Assembly (NCBI GenBank): GCA_902616905.1
Contig: CACMUP010000001.1
Span: 168,722 to 232,721 of the forward strand
Length of the DNA: 64,000 nt
Direction: 5' to 3'
From: an uncultured Bacteroidota bacterium
GTDB taxonomy: Bacteria; Bacteroidota; Bacteroidia; Flavobacteriales; Flavobacteriaceae
Part shown: one piece after another, positions 20,759 to 30,768 of the stretch
How the letters are laid out: each line of letters opens with the position of its first letter
Numbering within the stretch: position 1 is the stretch's first letter
The notes under the pieces: generated by a model
Databases searched by the model: none
Seen by the model: only the letters and a program-made list of their open reading frames with translations
What the model was told of the DNA's origin: nothing
Translations under genes and position numbers: made by a program

Positions 20759-22225
20759 TCATTTTAAAGCAGTAGCAATAATTTTTTCTTTGGGGTCAAC
20801 TGAAACTATTGCATATGATATATTTTTCCCATACTCACTTTCTTTAAAAATTCTTACTTTATTTTTATTCACTTCTATAGTATTGTAATCTCCCTCAAAT
20901 TTAACTTTCCAGATTACTTCTTTCTCTCCCAAATTTTCAAAAATAGTTTCATTCTTACCCTTATGTTTTACACCAATCACAGACCCTATAATGGGTATCC
21001 CCTTAACAGAAGCCCATTTTTGATTTTGTGCTAATCTTGATATTGTTTCTATGCTATTTTGGTTCACATCAATACCCATCAATCCTCTTGTGATGTGTTC
21101 TATTAAAGTAAAACTAATTTCAGGATAATCTCTTCTAGGATTTTTAAAACTACAGAGCTCTTTCAAAAGCTCATTTGCAAGTTCTGAATTACCATACTGA
21201 TAAAACAAAATGGGTAAGTATGATTTTAATTCTATTAGGAGATTATGATGGTTTTCTTGATACCAATTTATAATATCAATTATTTTCTTGTTCTCATCCA
21301 AGACATCGAAATAGATAAGGAAATGATGAAATGCCTCATCTTCTCCAATGGAATAAAAGTCATATGTTTTGTCTTGATAAATAATTGATTTATAGACATT
21401 TTTTGTGTTATCCCACCAGAATGTATTTAAAAAATTAATTTCTCTATGCAACTGTTTTACATATTTATCAATATTACTTTTTTCGCTATTTTGAAGTTTT
21501 AGAATTTCAATTTGAGATTTAATCGCTGCGATATAAGAAGCTGTTAAATCCAGTCCTAAATAACTTGGTATTCTTCCCCTTTCGTAATAAGTTGGAATAC
21601 CTCTGTTATTTCCAAATCTGTTCTCGGGGAATACATCAATTGGTTGCACATGCATATATCTATTTCTTGTTTTTGCATGATTAGAATCTATTTGCCATTC
21701 TTTTACATACTCGTTAAGACTTAATGAAATAAAATTTTGAATTACTGGGTTGTTGATATATTGATCATTTCCAGACCAATTATGTAATCTTTTAATGGCA
21801 TAGATTAAATCAAAATTTGCAGGAAGATTATACCAAAAGTCTTTATCATTCTGATAGTCTACAGGTGCTGGTTTGTTATACCTATTAATTTCCCAATATG
21901 TGGCGTAATTCTTTGATTTGCTAATATTTTCACTAAACTTTAATACCATATTTAAATTGTGTAATTTTAATCCAAGTATCTCTGCCCCGATAGATTGATG
22001 TGAAACATCTCTAACACAAAAAGCCTCTCTATTAGGTAAGGCAGCTTCATACCAGTAGCCAACAGGATCTGTATTGTCATGAGAGAATGATAATGCCTTA
22101 TTTTTTGCCCACTGTACAGTTAATACCAAATCTTTATCTGATGAATTAAAATTAAATAATGAATTTGATTGTGAATAGCCAAAAGAAAAATAAATGACAA
22201 TTAAAAGAAATGATATTATTTTCAT
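20759..22225 (-). CDS. secreted six-hairpin glycosidase-like protein
   Basis: Signal peptide; YWYEAALPNREAFCVRDVSHQSIGAEILGL; alpha/alpha-toroid-like pattern. Confidence 0.6.
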   Translation of the reverse strand: MKIISFLLIVIYFSFGYSQSNSLFNFNSSDKDLVLTVQWAKNKALSFSHDNTDPVGYWYEAALPNREAFCVRDVSHQSIGAEILGLKLHNLNMVLKFSENISKSKNYATYWEINRYNKPAPVDYQNDKDFWYNLPANFDLIYAIKRLHNWSGNDQYINNPVIQNFISLSLNEYVKEWQIDSNHAKTRNRYMHVQPIDVFPENRFGNNRGIPTYYERGRIPSYLGLDLTASYIAAIKSQIEILKLQNSEKSNIDKYVKQLHREINFLNTFWWDNTKNVYKSIIYQDKTYDFYSIGEDEAFHHFLIYFDVLDENKKIIDIINWYQENHHNLLIELKSYLPILFYQYGNSELANELLKELCSFKNPRRDYPEISFTLIEHITRGLMGIDVNQNSIETISRLAQNQKWASVKGIPIIGSVIGVKHKGKNETIFENLGEKEVIWKVKFEGDYNTIEVNKNKVRIFKESEYGKNISYAIVSVDPKEKIIATALK

Positions 22226-22593
22226 TTTAGAATACTTTGTATTAAAATAAAAATATGTAATAAAGTTGCGGGTACCAAATAGGCTTTAAACTTTTTCTAC
22301 CATGTATCCACACAAACCTTAAACGTTAGACCTTATATTGTTTTAAGGTAATCATAGTTTTTGTCAATTATTGTAATGGATTAGAGATAATTTGGTTTAG
22401 CTTCTTCCCAAATCAAATTAAACTGTATCTATTGGAGAATTATTTTATTAGTAAAAAAGGAGCTATAATAATTTTAATTTCTAGTTTATCACAACCTATA
22501 GTTATTACAAAGCTAGAAAAAGCATACTTTCCATTTCTTTTTTTTCTTCTTAACAAGTTTTTTCAAATAGTCTAATTAAGTTTATACCTTAAG

Positions 22594-23553
22594 TTATAGA
22601 TCTTCTATTTTCGATAAGATACTTTTGGAAACTTTAAAAATACTGCCATGACGCGTTCCATGAGGAAATTTAATTTTTTCTGAAATATCTTCCCATTTTT
22701 GAAGATTGCTAGAACTTATTGCTCCAAAAGATCCTTTTTTATATTGATCAAAATAAACGACCCATTCTTCATTAATCTTAGTGATGGTCGGACCCTCTAC
22801 CCAACTCCAAGAAATTGCTTCTGAAACAGGAACATCCCAGTCATAAAGATTATCTGAAAAAAGAATATGAAGAGTTTTTTTGGCCTCAGGAAGATACGTT
22901 TCATTTTTTATTATCATAAAATAGGAGTTTTCATTATTAGATATTGTAGCATCAATAACATTATAACCAGGTTCAACAAAAATTTTTGTTTTTGAAAATG
23001 TCTCAAAATCTTTAGTAACTGTATAATACATCCTGTGATTCCAAGATCCTTCAGATTGGTTTGCAGTTTCAATATATCTGTTAGATACGGTGCTAGCCCA
23101 AAAAATTAAAAATTGTTCTTTCTTTTCATCATAAAACAATTCAGGAGCCCATGAGTTTTTTGTTGATTTTTCATGCTCCATGACAGGAATAAATTTTTGT
23201 TTTGACCAGTTAATTAAATCTACTGAATTTGCATATCCAATTCCTTTTTCATTCCAGCTTACAGTCCAAACCATGTGAAATTTTTCATCAGGACCTTTTA
23301 TAATGCATGGATCACGCATTAATTTATCACTACTTAATTCTGGGATTAAAAATGATTTATCATTTTTTAATGCTTCCCATTTTAATCCATCTAGACTATA
23401 AGCTAGGTGAAGTCCATCTTCTCCATTATTTTTGAAATAAGAGAACATAAAAATTTCATTGTCATTACTCGACTTGCATCCTAATAGAATGGTTAGTACT
23501 AAAATCGATAGTGCTTGAGTTTTTTTCATGTAATTTTTAATAAAGATTAACAA
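22594..23553 (-). CDS. GH43-like five-bladed beta-propeller glycoside hydrolase (lipoprotein)
   Basis: MRDPCIIKGPDEKFHMVWT, NSWAPELFYDEKKEQFLIFWAS, WSWVEGPTITKINEEWVVYFD; start may be MKKTQALS. Confidence 0.75.
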   Translation of the reverse strand: MLIFIKNYMKKTQALSILVLTILLGCKSSNDNEIFMFSYFKNNGEDGLHLAYSLDGLKWEALKNDKSFLIPELSSDKLMRDPCIIKGPDEKFHMVWTVSWNEKGIGYANSVDLINWSKQKFIPVMEHEKSTKNSWAPELFYDEKKEQFLIFWASTVSNRYIETANQSEGSWNHRMYYTVTKDFETFSKTKIFVEPGYNVIDATISNNENSYFMIIKNETYLPEAKKTLHILFSDNLYDWDVPVSEAISWSWVEGPTITKINEEWVVYFDQYKKGSFGAISSSNLQKWEDISEKIKFPHGTRHGSIFKVSKSILSKIEDL

Positions 23554-23628
23554 TATACAAACTGATTAGATTACATATAATAGATTACTAAATCAATTTT
23601 GTACTTTAGATTTTTTTAAAAAATAAAA

Positions 23629-25326
23629 ATGAAAACTATTTTAAAATCTATAATTTTTATAATATTCATAATCCATTTTACGAATGCTCAAGATAGAGTA
23701 ACTGGAAAATCTTTCGCTACACGTTCAGTAGTTTATGCTCAGAATGGTATGGTTGCCACAAGTCATCCATTAGCAACTCAAATTGGACTCGATATTTTAA
23801 AAAATGGAGGAAATGCTATTGACGCAGCCATTGCAGCGAACGCAACTTTGGGACTCATGGAGCCCACGGGGTGCGGTATAGGAGGTGATTTATTTGCTAT
23901 TGTATGGGACGGCAAAACAAAAAAACTATATGGCTTGAATGCTAGCGGACGATCACCAAAAAATTTATCAATCGATTATTTTGAAAAAATTGGAATGACT
24001 AAAATTCCATCATACGGACCTCTTCCAGTAAGTGTACCTGGTGCTGTCGATGGGTGGTTTGAACTTCATGAGAAATTTGGTTCAAAAGCTATGACAGAAA
24101 TACTTGCTCCAGCAATTGATTATGCTAAAAATGGGTTTCCATTAACAGAACTTATTGCCTGGTATATGAGCAGATCTGTTCCTTTTTTTGAATCAAAAGG
24201 ATTTCCTAATATCGATGATACGTATAAATTTCAAAATGGAGGGAAATTACCTAAGGAAGGGGAAATATATAAAAACAATTATTTAGCCAATACTTACAAA
24301 AAAATTGCTGCCAAAGGCAGAGATGTTTTTTACAAAGGTGAAATTGCAAAGACTATTGTTAAATTTATCAAACAGCAAGGAGGTTTTCTTTCATTAAAAG
24401 ATTTTGCTTCTCATTATTCCGAATGGGTAGAACCAGTTTCAATAAACTATAGAGGTTATGATGTTTGGGAGTTGCCACCAAATGGTCAAGGAATAGCTGC
24501 CCTGCAAATACTTAAAATATTAGAAGGTTATGATTTTTCTAACATAGAATTTGGAAGTGCAGAACATTTGCACTTATTCACTGAAGCAAAAAAATTAGCA
24601 TTTGAAGATAGGGCTAAATACTATGCAGATATGGATTTTGTCAAAGTGCCAGTAGAGAAATTGCTTTCGGAGGAGTATGCTAAAGAAAGAAGAAAGCTCA
24701 TCGGCAAACATGCTGGAAAATACAGCGCTGGAGAAATATCTGCTGGGGAAACAATTTACATGACAGTTGCAGATAATCAAGGTACAATGGTTTCACTTAT
24801 CCAAAGTAATTATCGAGGTATGGGATCAGGCATGGCTCCCCCAAAATTGGGTTTTATGTTGCAAGACCGTGGTGAATTATTTAGCCTAACAAGGGGGCAA
24901 GCCAACAGTTTTGAACCAGGGAAAAGACCATTTCACACAATTATACCAGCTTTTGTGACGAAAGACGGAAAGCCATTTTTAAGTTTTGGAGTGATGGGAG
25001 GAGATTTTCAGCCGATGGGGCATACTCAGATTATCATGAATTTGATAGATTTCAAAATGAATCTTCAAGAGGCTGGAGATGCTCCACGATGGGATCACAC
25101 TGGAGGAGCAACTCCAACCGGAAATAAAACTATAAATACAGGAATGGTTAGGGTAGAGTCTGGAATTCCATATACTACAGTTAGAGGTTTAATGGATAGA
25201 GGTCACAAAGTAGGATTTGCAAGAGGCATCTATGGAGGTTATCAGGCAATTTTATGGGATGATTTCACTAAAGTTTATCATGGGGCTTCTGAAAGTAGAA
25301 AAGACGGTCAAGCAGCTGGATATTAG
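23629..25326 (+). CDS. ggt: gamma-glutamyltransferase
   Basis: GMVATSHPLATQIGLDILKNGGNAIDAAIAANATLGLMEPTGCGIGGD; ETIYMTVADNQGTMVSLIQSNY processing-site region. Confidence 0.92.
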   Translation: MKTILKSIIFIIFIIHFTNAQDRVTGKSFATRSVVYAQNGMVATSHPLATQIGLDILKNGGNAIDAAIAANATLGLMEPTGCGIGGDLFAIVWDGKTKKLYGLNASGRSPKNLSIDYFEKIGMTKIPSYGPLPVSVPGAVDGWFELHEKFGSKAMTEILAPAIDYAKNGFPLTELIAWYMSRSVPFFESKGFPNIDDTYKFQNGGKLPKEGEIYKNNYLANTYKKIAAKGRDVFYKGEIAKTIVKFIKQQGGFLSLKDFASHYSEWVEPVSINYRGYDVWELPPNGQGIAALQILKILEGYDFSNIEFGSAEHLHLFTEAKKLAFEDRAKYYADMDFVKVPVEKLLSEEYAKERRKLIGKHAGKYSAGEISAGETIYMTVADNQGTMVSLIQSNYRGMGSGMAPPKLGFMLQDRGELFSLTRGQANSFEPGKRPFHTIIPAFVTKDGKPFLSFGVMGGDFQPMGHTQIIMNLIDFKMNLQEAGDAPRWDHTGGATPTGNKTINTGMVRVESGIPYTTVRGLMDRGHKVGFARGIYGGYQAILWDDFTKVYHGASESRKDGQAAGY

Positions 25327-25379
25327 ATTAAAAAAGAACATTAATTCCAAAGACCTTTCTAAAGAATAATTATGCCATA

Positions 25380-26312
25380 TTAATCATTTTGAAAAAAAGT
25401 TTTTATATATTCTAATTGAGAAACATTAAGTGAGTGTTTAGCATTTCCTTTTACATGAACAACATATCCAGACAGATATGAATATTCAAAAATCTTTGGA
25501 TTGCCAAAAGCTATAACATTTGACAATAATTTATCACCTTTAAATCCTTGATTTTTTGCAATGTAAAAAATAGCATCTTCAGCATTCAAAAAATCCAATC
25601 CAACTTTTGAGTTACCTCCTGAATAAGGGATTGTTGGATCGTTAGTATTACTTATACTTAAATATTTTCTAGAACTAATCGGATAAGCAATTTCTTCATA
25701 TCCGCAAAAAGCAGACATAGGATTTGTGGCAGCTGTATTTTTATAAAAATTGTTATCATGATATTGAGGAACATTTAGATGAGATACCACTGCACAAATT
25801 ATATCAATATTTGGATTTTCATTTTGGATAAAAATATTGTTAGCTAGACCGGCACCATTTGAGTTTCCAAGGATTCTGATTTTGTTCAAATTAATATTTG
25901 AGTAATTGGAAAGAGTATTAATTAGTTCATCTACCATTTCCAAGTCAGGGGCGTTACTTCTTTCATCACAAATATTCCAACTATTTAAATAACCAGTTGG
26001 AGCTATCAAAATGTGGCGGTCTAAAACAGAGGAAAATTGATTGATCATCTTTAATCCATTACCTCCATTACCGTGAAGTAATATGCATATTGGAAATCCT
26101 TCAGTAGGCTTAGGCCCCCCTGGAACTTTTATATTTATCGGGTAAATATAACCGTCGGGTTGTTGTTCCCAAGTTTTTTGAATAATAATTTTTGTTAAAG
26201 AAGTTAATTTATTGTCTGACTCGTATTCAAAGTTTAGTTTCTCATTTGAATTTATAAAACACGAGAAAAATAATACCGAAATAAAAATTAAAATTGTGAG
26301 TAATTTATCCAA
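25380..26312 (-). CDS. alpha/beta hydrolase, esterase/PHB depolymerase-like
   Basis: ICILLHGNGGNGLKMINQ; ILGNSNGAGLANN. Confidence 0.75.
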   Translation of the reverse strand: MDKLLTILIFISVLFFSCFINSNEKLNFEYESDNKLTSLTKIIIQKTWEQQPDGYIYPINIKVPGGPKPTEGFPICILLHGNGGNGLKMINQFSSVLDRHILIAPTGYLNSWNICDERSNAPDLEMVDELINTLSNYSNINLNKIRILGNSNGAGLANNIFIQNENPNIDIICAVVSHLNVPQYHDNNFYKNTAATNPMSAFCGYEEIAYPISSRKYLSISNTNDPTIPYSGGNSKVGLDFLNAEDAIFYIAKNQGFKGDKLLSNVIAFGNPKIFEYSYLSGYVVHVKGNAKHSLNVSQLEYIKTFFQND

Positions 26313-26366
26313 TCTAACATATTAAAACAATAAACCCCTTCAGCTATGGAGGTCATTTATTAATTA

Positions 26367-26837
26367 TTAATTGTTAAGGGCAATTTCACTGTTTATAAAA
26401 GTAGGGTCAAACATGAAATATGCTTGATTTGATTTCATCCCATCCCATTTAAATGCTAAATGAACTGGAACTTTTGTAGTTTTTTTTGATTTTTTTCCTT
26501 CACCAGTCCACCATGCCCAAACGTGAGTCCATATTTGTCCATTTTCATATTTCGACGTGATATTAGCACCAATTTCAAATGTTATATTTTTAAATATTTT
26601 GTGATGTAATTTTTCAAAATCAGCAAGCTCTTCTGGTGAAATTACATTTACACCATTTACATTTATTTTAGATTCAGCAAAAAAAATATTTTTTAACTGT
26701 GATTGATCATTTTTTGGATATAAGTCCATATGTCTTTGGATCATCATAGTTCTTTGGTCATCATTTGATGTTTTTCCTTTCCATTGAGCAGAAACTAAAA
26801 CAGGAAATGATAATAAAAACACTAGAATTTTTTTCAT
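26367..26837 (-). CDS. secreted SnoaL/NTF2-like protein
   Basis: Signal peptide MKKILVFLLSFPVLVSAQ; NITSKYENGQIWTHVWAWWTGEGKKS; start trimmed to conserved leader attataattcaattaaaATG. Confidence 0.65.
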   Translation of the reverse strand: MKKILVFLLSFPVLVSAQWKGKTSNDDQRTMMIQRHMDLYPKNDQSQLKNIFFAESKINVNGVNVISPEELADFEKLHHKIFKNITFEIGANITSKYENGQIWTHVWAWWTGEGKKSKKTTKVPVHLAFKWDGMKSNQAYFMFDPTFINSEIALNN

Positions 26838-27006
26838 TTTAATTGAATTATAATTAATAATACCACTAAAGTAAAAAGATTGGATTACATACCAAATATT
26901 ACATCTTTTATTCAATGGAAAAACTATTTTTAAACCAAATTCAATGTGAAATAAGTCATTATATATACCCTTTTCCGATTATAAAATAAATTTAATTTTA
27001 AGGAGA

Positions 27007-27105
27007 TATGAAAAAAAACTTGACTAGGCATTAGAAAACGCTACTATTGAGAAGAAGGTATTTATCTATAATGTTTCTTTAACTATTATTGAGTTAAGAA
27101 AGTAA
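27007..27105 (+). pseudogene. fragment of DUF91/NucS-like nuclease C-terminus
   Basis: RYEKKLD*ALENATIEKKVFIYNVSLTIIEL, matches 37518-37705 (RYDKKLDYALEYAPNDAEVFIYNVSFTLNEF). Confidence 0.6.
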
Positions 27106-27124
27106 AGTGCAAGAATTAATTTTG

Positions 27125-27165
27125 TAGAGAAGATGGTACTCGAACCCACGACCTTTTGACTGCCA
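27125..27165 (-). repeat. 3'-half duplicate of tRNA-Ala (putative attL)
   Basis: tagagaagatggtactcgaacccacgaccttttgactgcca vs tRNA tggagaagatgggactcgaacccacgacctcttgactgcca, 38/41 identical. Confidence 0.8.
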
Positions 27166-27311
27166 ACCAAAATTAAGCCATGTTTTAAAGAACCCTAAAA
27201 CATAAATTTATGCTTCTTTATTATGCTTTCCAGCGTTTTACTGAAATACAACTTTAAACAAAAGTTAGTCAATTTCTTGGCACTTATTTGGCACTACTCT
27301 ATATATAGAGG

Positions 27312-27512
27312 TCAATCTTCTTTTTCTTTGCTTATAACTGATGCTTGCATTCTTGGCAAAGTATACTGCAATGATATTTGAAGCATCTTAATTTTTTGGT
27401 TTGTAGTGAGTTCTTCAATGTCTATTGAATTTACAATTCCATCAATCAACTCTTCAAGTTTTTCTTTTACTTGTGTTGTTACTTTGTTTGGTACTCCTGC
27501 TTTTCTTCCCAT
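27312..27512 (-). CDS. small MGRKAGVPNK-family protein (unknown function)
   Basis: Near-identical to ORF 38006-38224 in inverted orientation. Confidence 0.7.
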   Translation of the reverse strand: MGRKAGVPNKVTTQVKEKLEELIDGIVNSIDIEELTTNQKIKMLQISLQYTLPRMQASVISKEKED

Positions 27513-27533
27513 ACTTTTTTTATTTTAGTTGTT

Positions 27534-27719
27534 ATGAAAATTTCAAGGTTTTATCTTTCTATTTTTGTTCTTGTTTCTTGGGCATCTTCTTGTCTGTATT
27601 CAGCTTTTAAATTTGGTATTCTGTCTGATGATTCCGTATATACTTTTCTTTGGGGTTTGCCTCTTGCAGTTATACTTATTATCTACCTTTATAGAAACCC
27701 AATACCTAAAAAAAAATAA
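27534..27719 (+). CDS. small two-TM hypothetical protein
   Basis: MKISRFYLSIFVLVSWASSCLYSAFKFGILSDDSVYTFLWGLPLAVILIIYLYRNPIPKKK. Confidence 0.5.
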   Translation: MKISRFYLSIFVLVSWASSCLYSAFKFGILSDDSVYTFLWGLPLAVILIIYLYRNPIPKKK

Positions 27720-28050
27720 ATTCTTGCACTTTATTTTTTAAACTCAAGAAAAGGCAGATGAGATACTTGAAAAGATGGGAATAACACCTAAAGAATTTAA
27801 TGCTAAATGGGTGGATTGTTAGAGGTTTATGTGATCTAAAATATCAATTTTTCAAACTTTTTTGTCCAAGACAAGAGCCAATATATAATTTCACTATTAC
27901 TGTAGAACGACTCCCAACCCCAGTAACCAAAAGCTAACCGAGGTTTAAAAGTATTAAATAACTTTTTTCTGTTATTGGAAATATTATGAAATTTGATATG
28001 TATCACATTCTCCATATCTTTAAAGTATTACAACTTATAAACCAACTAAG

Positions 28051-28338
28051 ATGAAAAAATTTTTAATTAGAAGAGAAATGAAAGGAGCTTCTTCTATTCC
28101 AAAACATGAAATGAATAAGGGTGGAAAAGCTTCGGAGGAAGTACTCGAGGAAATGCGAAATGAAGGGAAAATGATTCAGCAAGAAACAAGTTATGTTGCG
28201 GGTGACAATGTTTATTGTGTTTATAATGCTGAAAACGAAAGTTTAATAAAAGAACATGCGGAGAGATCGGGAGGAGTAGCAACTGAAATCACTGAAATTT
28301 CAACAGTAATTAAACATAATACGTCAGTTGTAAGTTAA
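28051..28338 (+). CDS. DUF4242 domain-containing protein
   Basis: MKKFLIRREMKGASSIPKHEM ... SYVAGDNVYCVYNAENESLIKEHAERSG. Confidence 0.8.
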   Translation: MKKFLIRREMKGASSIPKHEMNKGGKASEEVLEEMRNEGKMIQQETSYVAGDNVYCVYNAENESLIKEHAERSGGVATEITEISTVIKHNTSVVS

Positions 28339-28348
28339 TATCATAAAA

Positions 28349-28378
28349 TGTCCACCTCCAAATTTGAGGTTTTTTTTC
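28349..28378 (+). terminator. intrinsic terminator
   Basis: acctccaaatttgaggtttttttt after the DUF4242 ORF. Confidence 0.65.
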
Positions 28379-28480
28379 TCCAATTGAAAAAATTGTTTTT
28401 GACCTCTTTAATGAAGAAAAACTTAAACAAAAATAGTTTTTCCATAATTGTTTGTGTTCTATGTTATTTTAAAATACAAA

Positions 28481-29347
28481 TTAGTCATTTATGAAAGTCA
28501 AAATCTCTTTTAAAACTTTTTCGTCCCTTAAAATTCTTCTATGACCTAAATTTTTTGTGAAAAATGTTTTTACGTTTTTTATACTTTTTGCAATAAGCTG
28601 AGAATCTTCTAAGGGTATTTCTTTGTCATTCTTATCATGGATAATTAATGTTTGACATTTTAGATTTTCCCCAAACTTTTCAGCTGAAAGATTCTTATCG
28701 ATTTTAATACCAGTTTTTTTGCTGTAAAATTCAATCATCAAATCACCAACCTCCTTACTTACTTGAATTAAATTGAAAAAACTTTGGAAAAGATCATAAA
28801 CGCTATTAAATGGACTAATAAGTACCAATTTTTTAAGTTTTTTATTATTGAAACATGATGAGTACATTGATGCAAATGCACCACCTGAGTAAGCAATTAT
28901 GGCATCGAGAGATTTGATATATAAATGTAACTCATTTATGCAAGCTATGAATTCTGGAATATTTGATGTTTTTGATGGTGAATTTCCATGAGCTGGAGCA
29001 TCAAACGAATATATATCGTATTCTTTTTCAATTAATCCTTTGATTATATAATACATATTACTTGCTCTCCCGCTCCAACCATGAACTAATAAAACTTTTG
29101 GACCTTTTCCAATCCATCTGTAAAATTGAATTTTTTTATTAATACTTTTTATTGATAAAATTGAAGTTTTACATGATTTAAGAATTGGGATTTCTCTTTC
29201 TGGAATCTTGTATTTGATAGGTCTTGTCCAAAGGTAACCAGCAAAACGCATACATAAATATGGATTCAAAAAATCCAAAATTTTTACAAAATAAATTATC
29301 CATTTAGGAATTATTAGACCTCTGCTGTCCTTCCTTTGTTTGTCCAT
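28481..29347 (-). CDS. alpha/beta hydrolase
   Basis: VLLVHGWSGRASNMYYIIKGL; AYSGGAFASMYSS; LIIHDKNDKEIPLEDS. Confidence 0.82.
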   Translation of the reverse strand: MDKQRKDSRGLIIPKWIIYFVKILDFLNPYLCMRFAGYLWTRPIKYKIPEREIPILKSCKTSILSIKSINKKIQFYRWIGKGPKVLLVHGWSGRASNMYYIIKGLIEKEYDIYSFDAPAHGNSPSKTSNIPEFIACINELHLYIKSLDAIIAYSGGAFASMYSSCFNNKKLKKLVLISPFNSVYDLFQSFFNLIQVSKEVGDLMIEFYSKKTGIKIDKNLSAEKFGENLKCQTLIIHDKNDKEIPLEDSQLIAKSIKNVKTFFTKNLGHRRILRDEKVLKEILTFIND

Positions 29348-29402
29348 ATGACCAAAAAATTAATCTAATTTTTTAATAATTTTTAAGTGTTTATATAATT
29401 AA

Positions 29403-29888
29403 AATTACAACTAAAATAATACAATAATTTACTGAAAACTATCAACTTGTAAATACATTGTATAGTATGTTTAATGGTAAAAATTGTATCACAGAATTTT
29501 CATTAATAATAAACATCTACTAACAATACCTTAATAATTATAATGCTAATAAGTAGTATATAAAGTGCTTTAAAAGAAAAGAAAGAAAAAAGAGTAAAAA
29601 AGAAAGAAAAGAAAAAGTCCCCCCATGAAAAAAAATATTCTTTATTTATCTGAACCAAGTACTTAACTAATATGACACAAGTTTAGACAGTTTTTTAGGT
29701 GGTTTTGCATCCTTCCACTATATGTACAATAAAAGTTGGTGGAAAGTGTTAATGATTTATACCTTAAAGTAATTGATAAACCTTAGGTAAGTATCGTTAT
29801 TATTGGGATTATAATATTTCCAACAAAATATAAACATTAGGTACTAATTTGTATATTGGTAATTATTAACTATAAATCAATAAAAATG
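29403..29888 (+). repeat. left arm of ~480-bp inverted repeat (intergenic region)
   Basis: Near-identical by eye to reverse complement of 34678-35162, e.g. tttagacagttttttaggtggttttgcatccttccac, acaataaaagttggtggaaagtgttaatgattt. Confidence 0.9.
29572..29615 (+). repeat. perfect polypurine mirror repeat (20+4+20 nt)
   Basis: AAAAGAAAAGAAAGAAAAAA-GAGT-AAAAAAGAAAGAAAAGAAAA. Confidence 0.95.
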
Positions 29889-30659
29889 AGAAAAATTTTA
29901 ACTTTAATATCTATACTTATTTTTTCCAATTTAAATTCACAAATCGCTTCTATGGAAGCATATGTAATCCAAGATGGTAAAGATAGTGATTATAGAAAAA
30001 TTGAGAGTTTTGTTGCCCCTCTTAAAGCTATGGCAATTAAAGAAGGTAAACTTTTAAGATGGGTTGTAATGAAAAGAAAATCAGGAGGTGACCTTAGCTC
30101 TATCGATAATACGAAAGAAATAGCGAATTATCTTGTTTTCAATGTTTATAAAGATCAATCACAAATGGATTCTGACGATTGGAATAATTATAGAGGATAT
30201 GCTTCTAAAGTATATAAGGGTAAGATGTCAAAAAGTTCTATTAGCAAAATGTTTAATATGGCTGGAGGAAATCAAGTAAAAAAATCCGTGAGACAATATT
30301 TGATGAAAGGCATCTATCAAACCCCATCATATAGGCCACAGATAGGTGATGTTATAAATATAGACCCTATGGAAGCATTAAATGAAGATTATGAAAATTT
30401 TGAATTAGAATATTTTATGCCAAGATGGGAAAAAGTTGTAGATGAAGGTGGTTTAAGAATGTGGGGATTAACAAAAGTAATATCTTCAAATGACAACGCA
30501 TACAAAAACCTAACTCACTTTGTTTTTAAAAATCCAACAGGGACACCAATTAAATTTGGAACAAATTCATTCATAGATTCTAAATTGCAGGAAATGGGAA
30601 CCAAATCAAGAAAAATGTTTAATGGAGCAACTATGGAAATAATCCATATTGAGAATTAA
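29886..30659 (+). CDS. secreted hypothetical protein
   Basis: Signal peptide MRKILTLISILIFSNLNSQ; start trimmed to shared leader actataaatcaataaaaATG. Confidence 0.65.
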   Translation: MRKILTLISILIFSNLNSQIASMEAYVIQDGKDSDYRKIESFVAPLKAMAIKEGKLLRWVVMKRKSGGDLSSIDNTKEIANYLVFNVYKDQSQMDSDDWNNYRGYASKVYKGKMSKSSISKMFNMAGGNQVKKSVRQYLMKGIYQTPSYRPQIGDVINIDPMEALNEDYENFELEYFMPRWEKVVDEGGLRMWGLTKVISSNDNAYKNLTHFVFKNPTGTPIKFGTNSFIDSKLQEMGTKSRKMFNGATMEIIHIEN

Positions 30660-30768
30660 GTTAAACAAGTTTAAATTAAAAGTTAACCCTCCCGAATGGA
30701 CGGTTTTTTTTATATTATCGGTATATCCTTTTAATTAAGTCCAGGTATTATTTGCTTACTGAAAGTAG

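Noticed and set aside
22262-22300. Fourth MGRKAGVPNK copy suggested by aagttgcgggtaccaaatagg
   Set aside because: Similarity stops after about 20 nt; nothing downstream matches the conserved NTNQ region.
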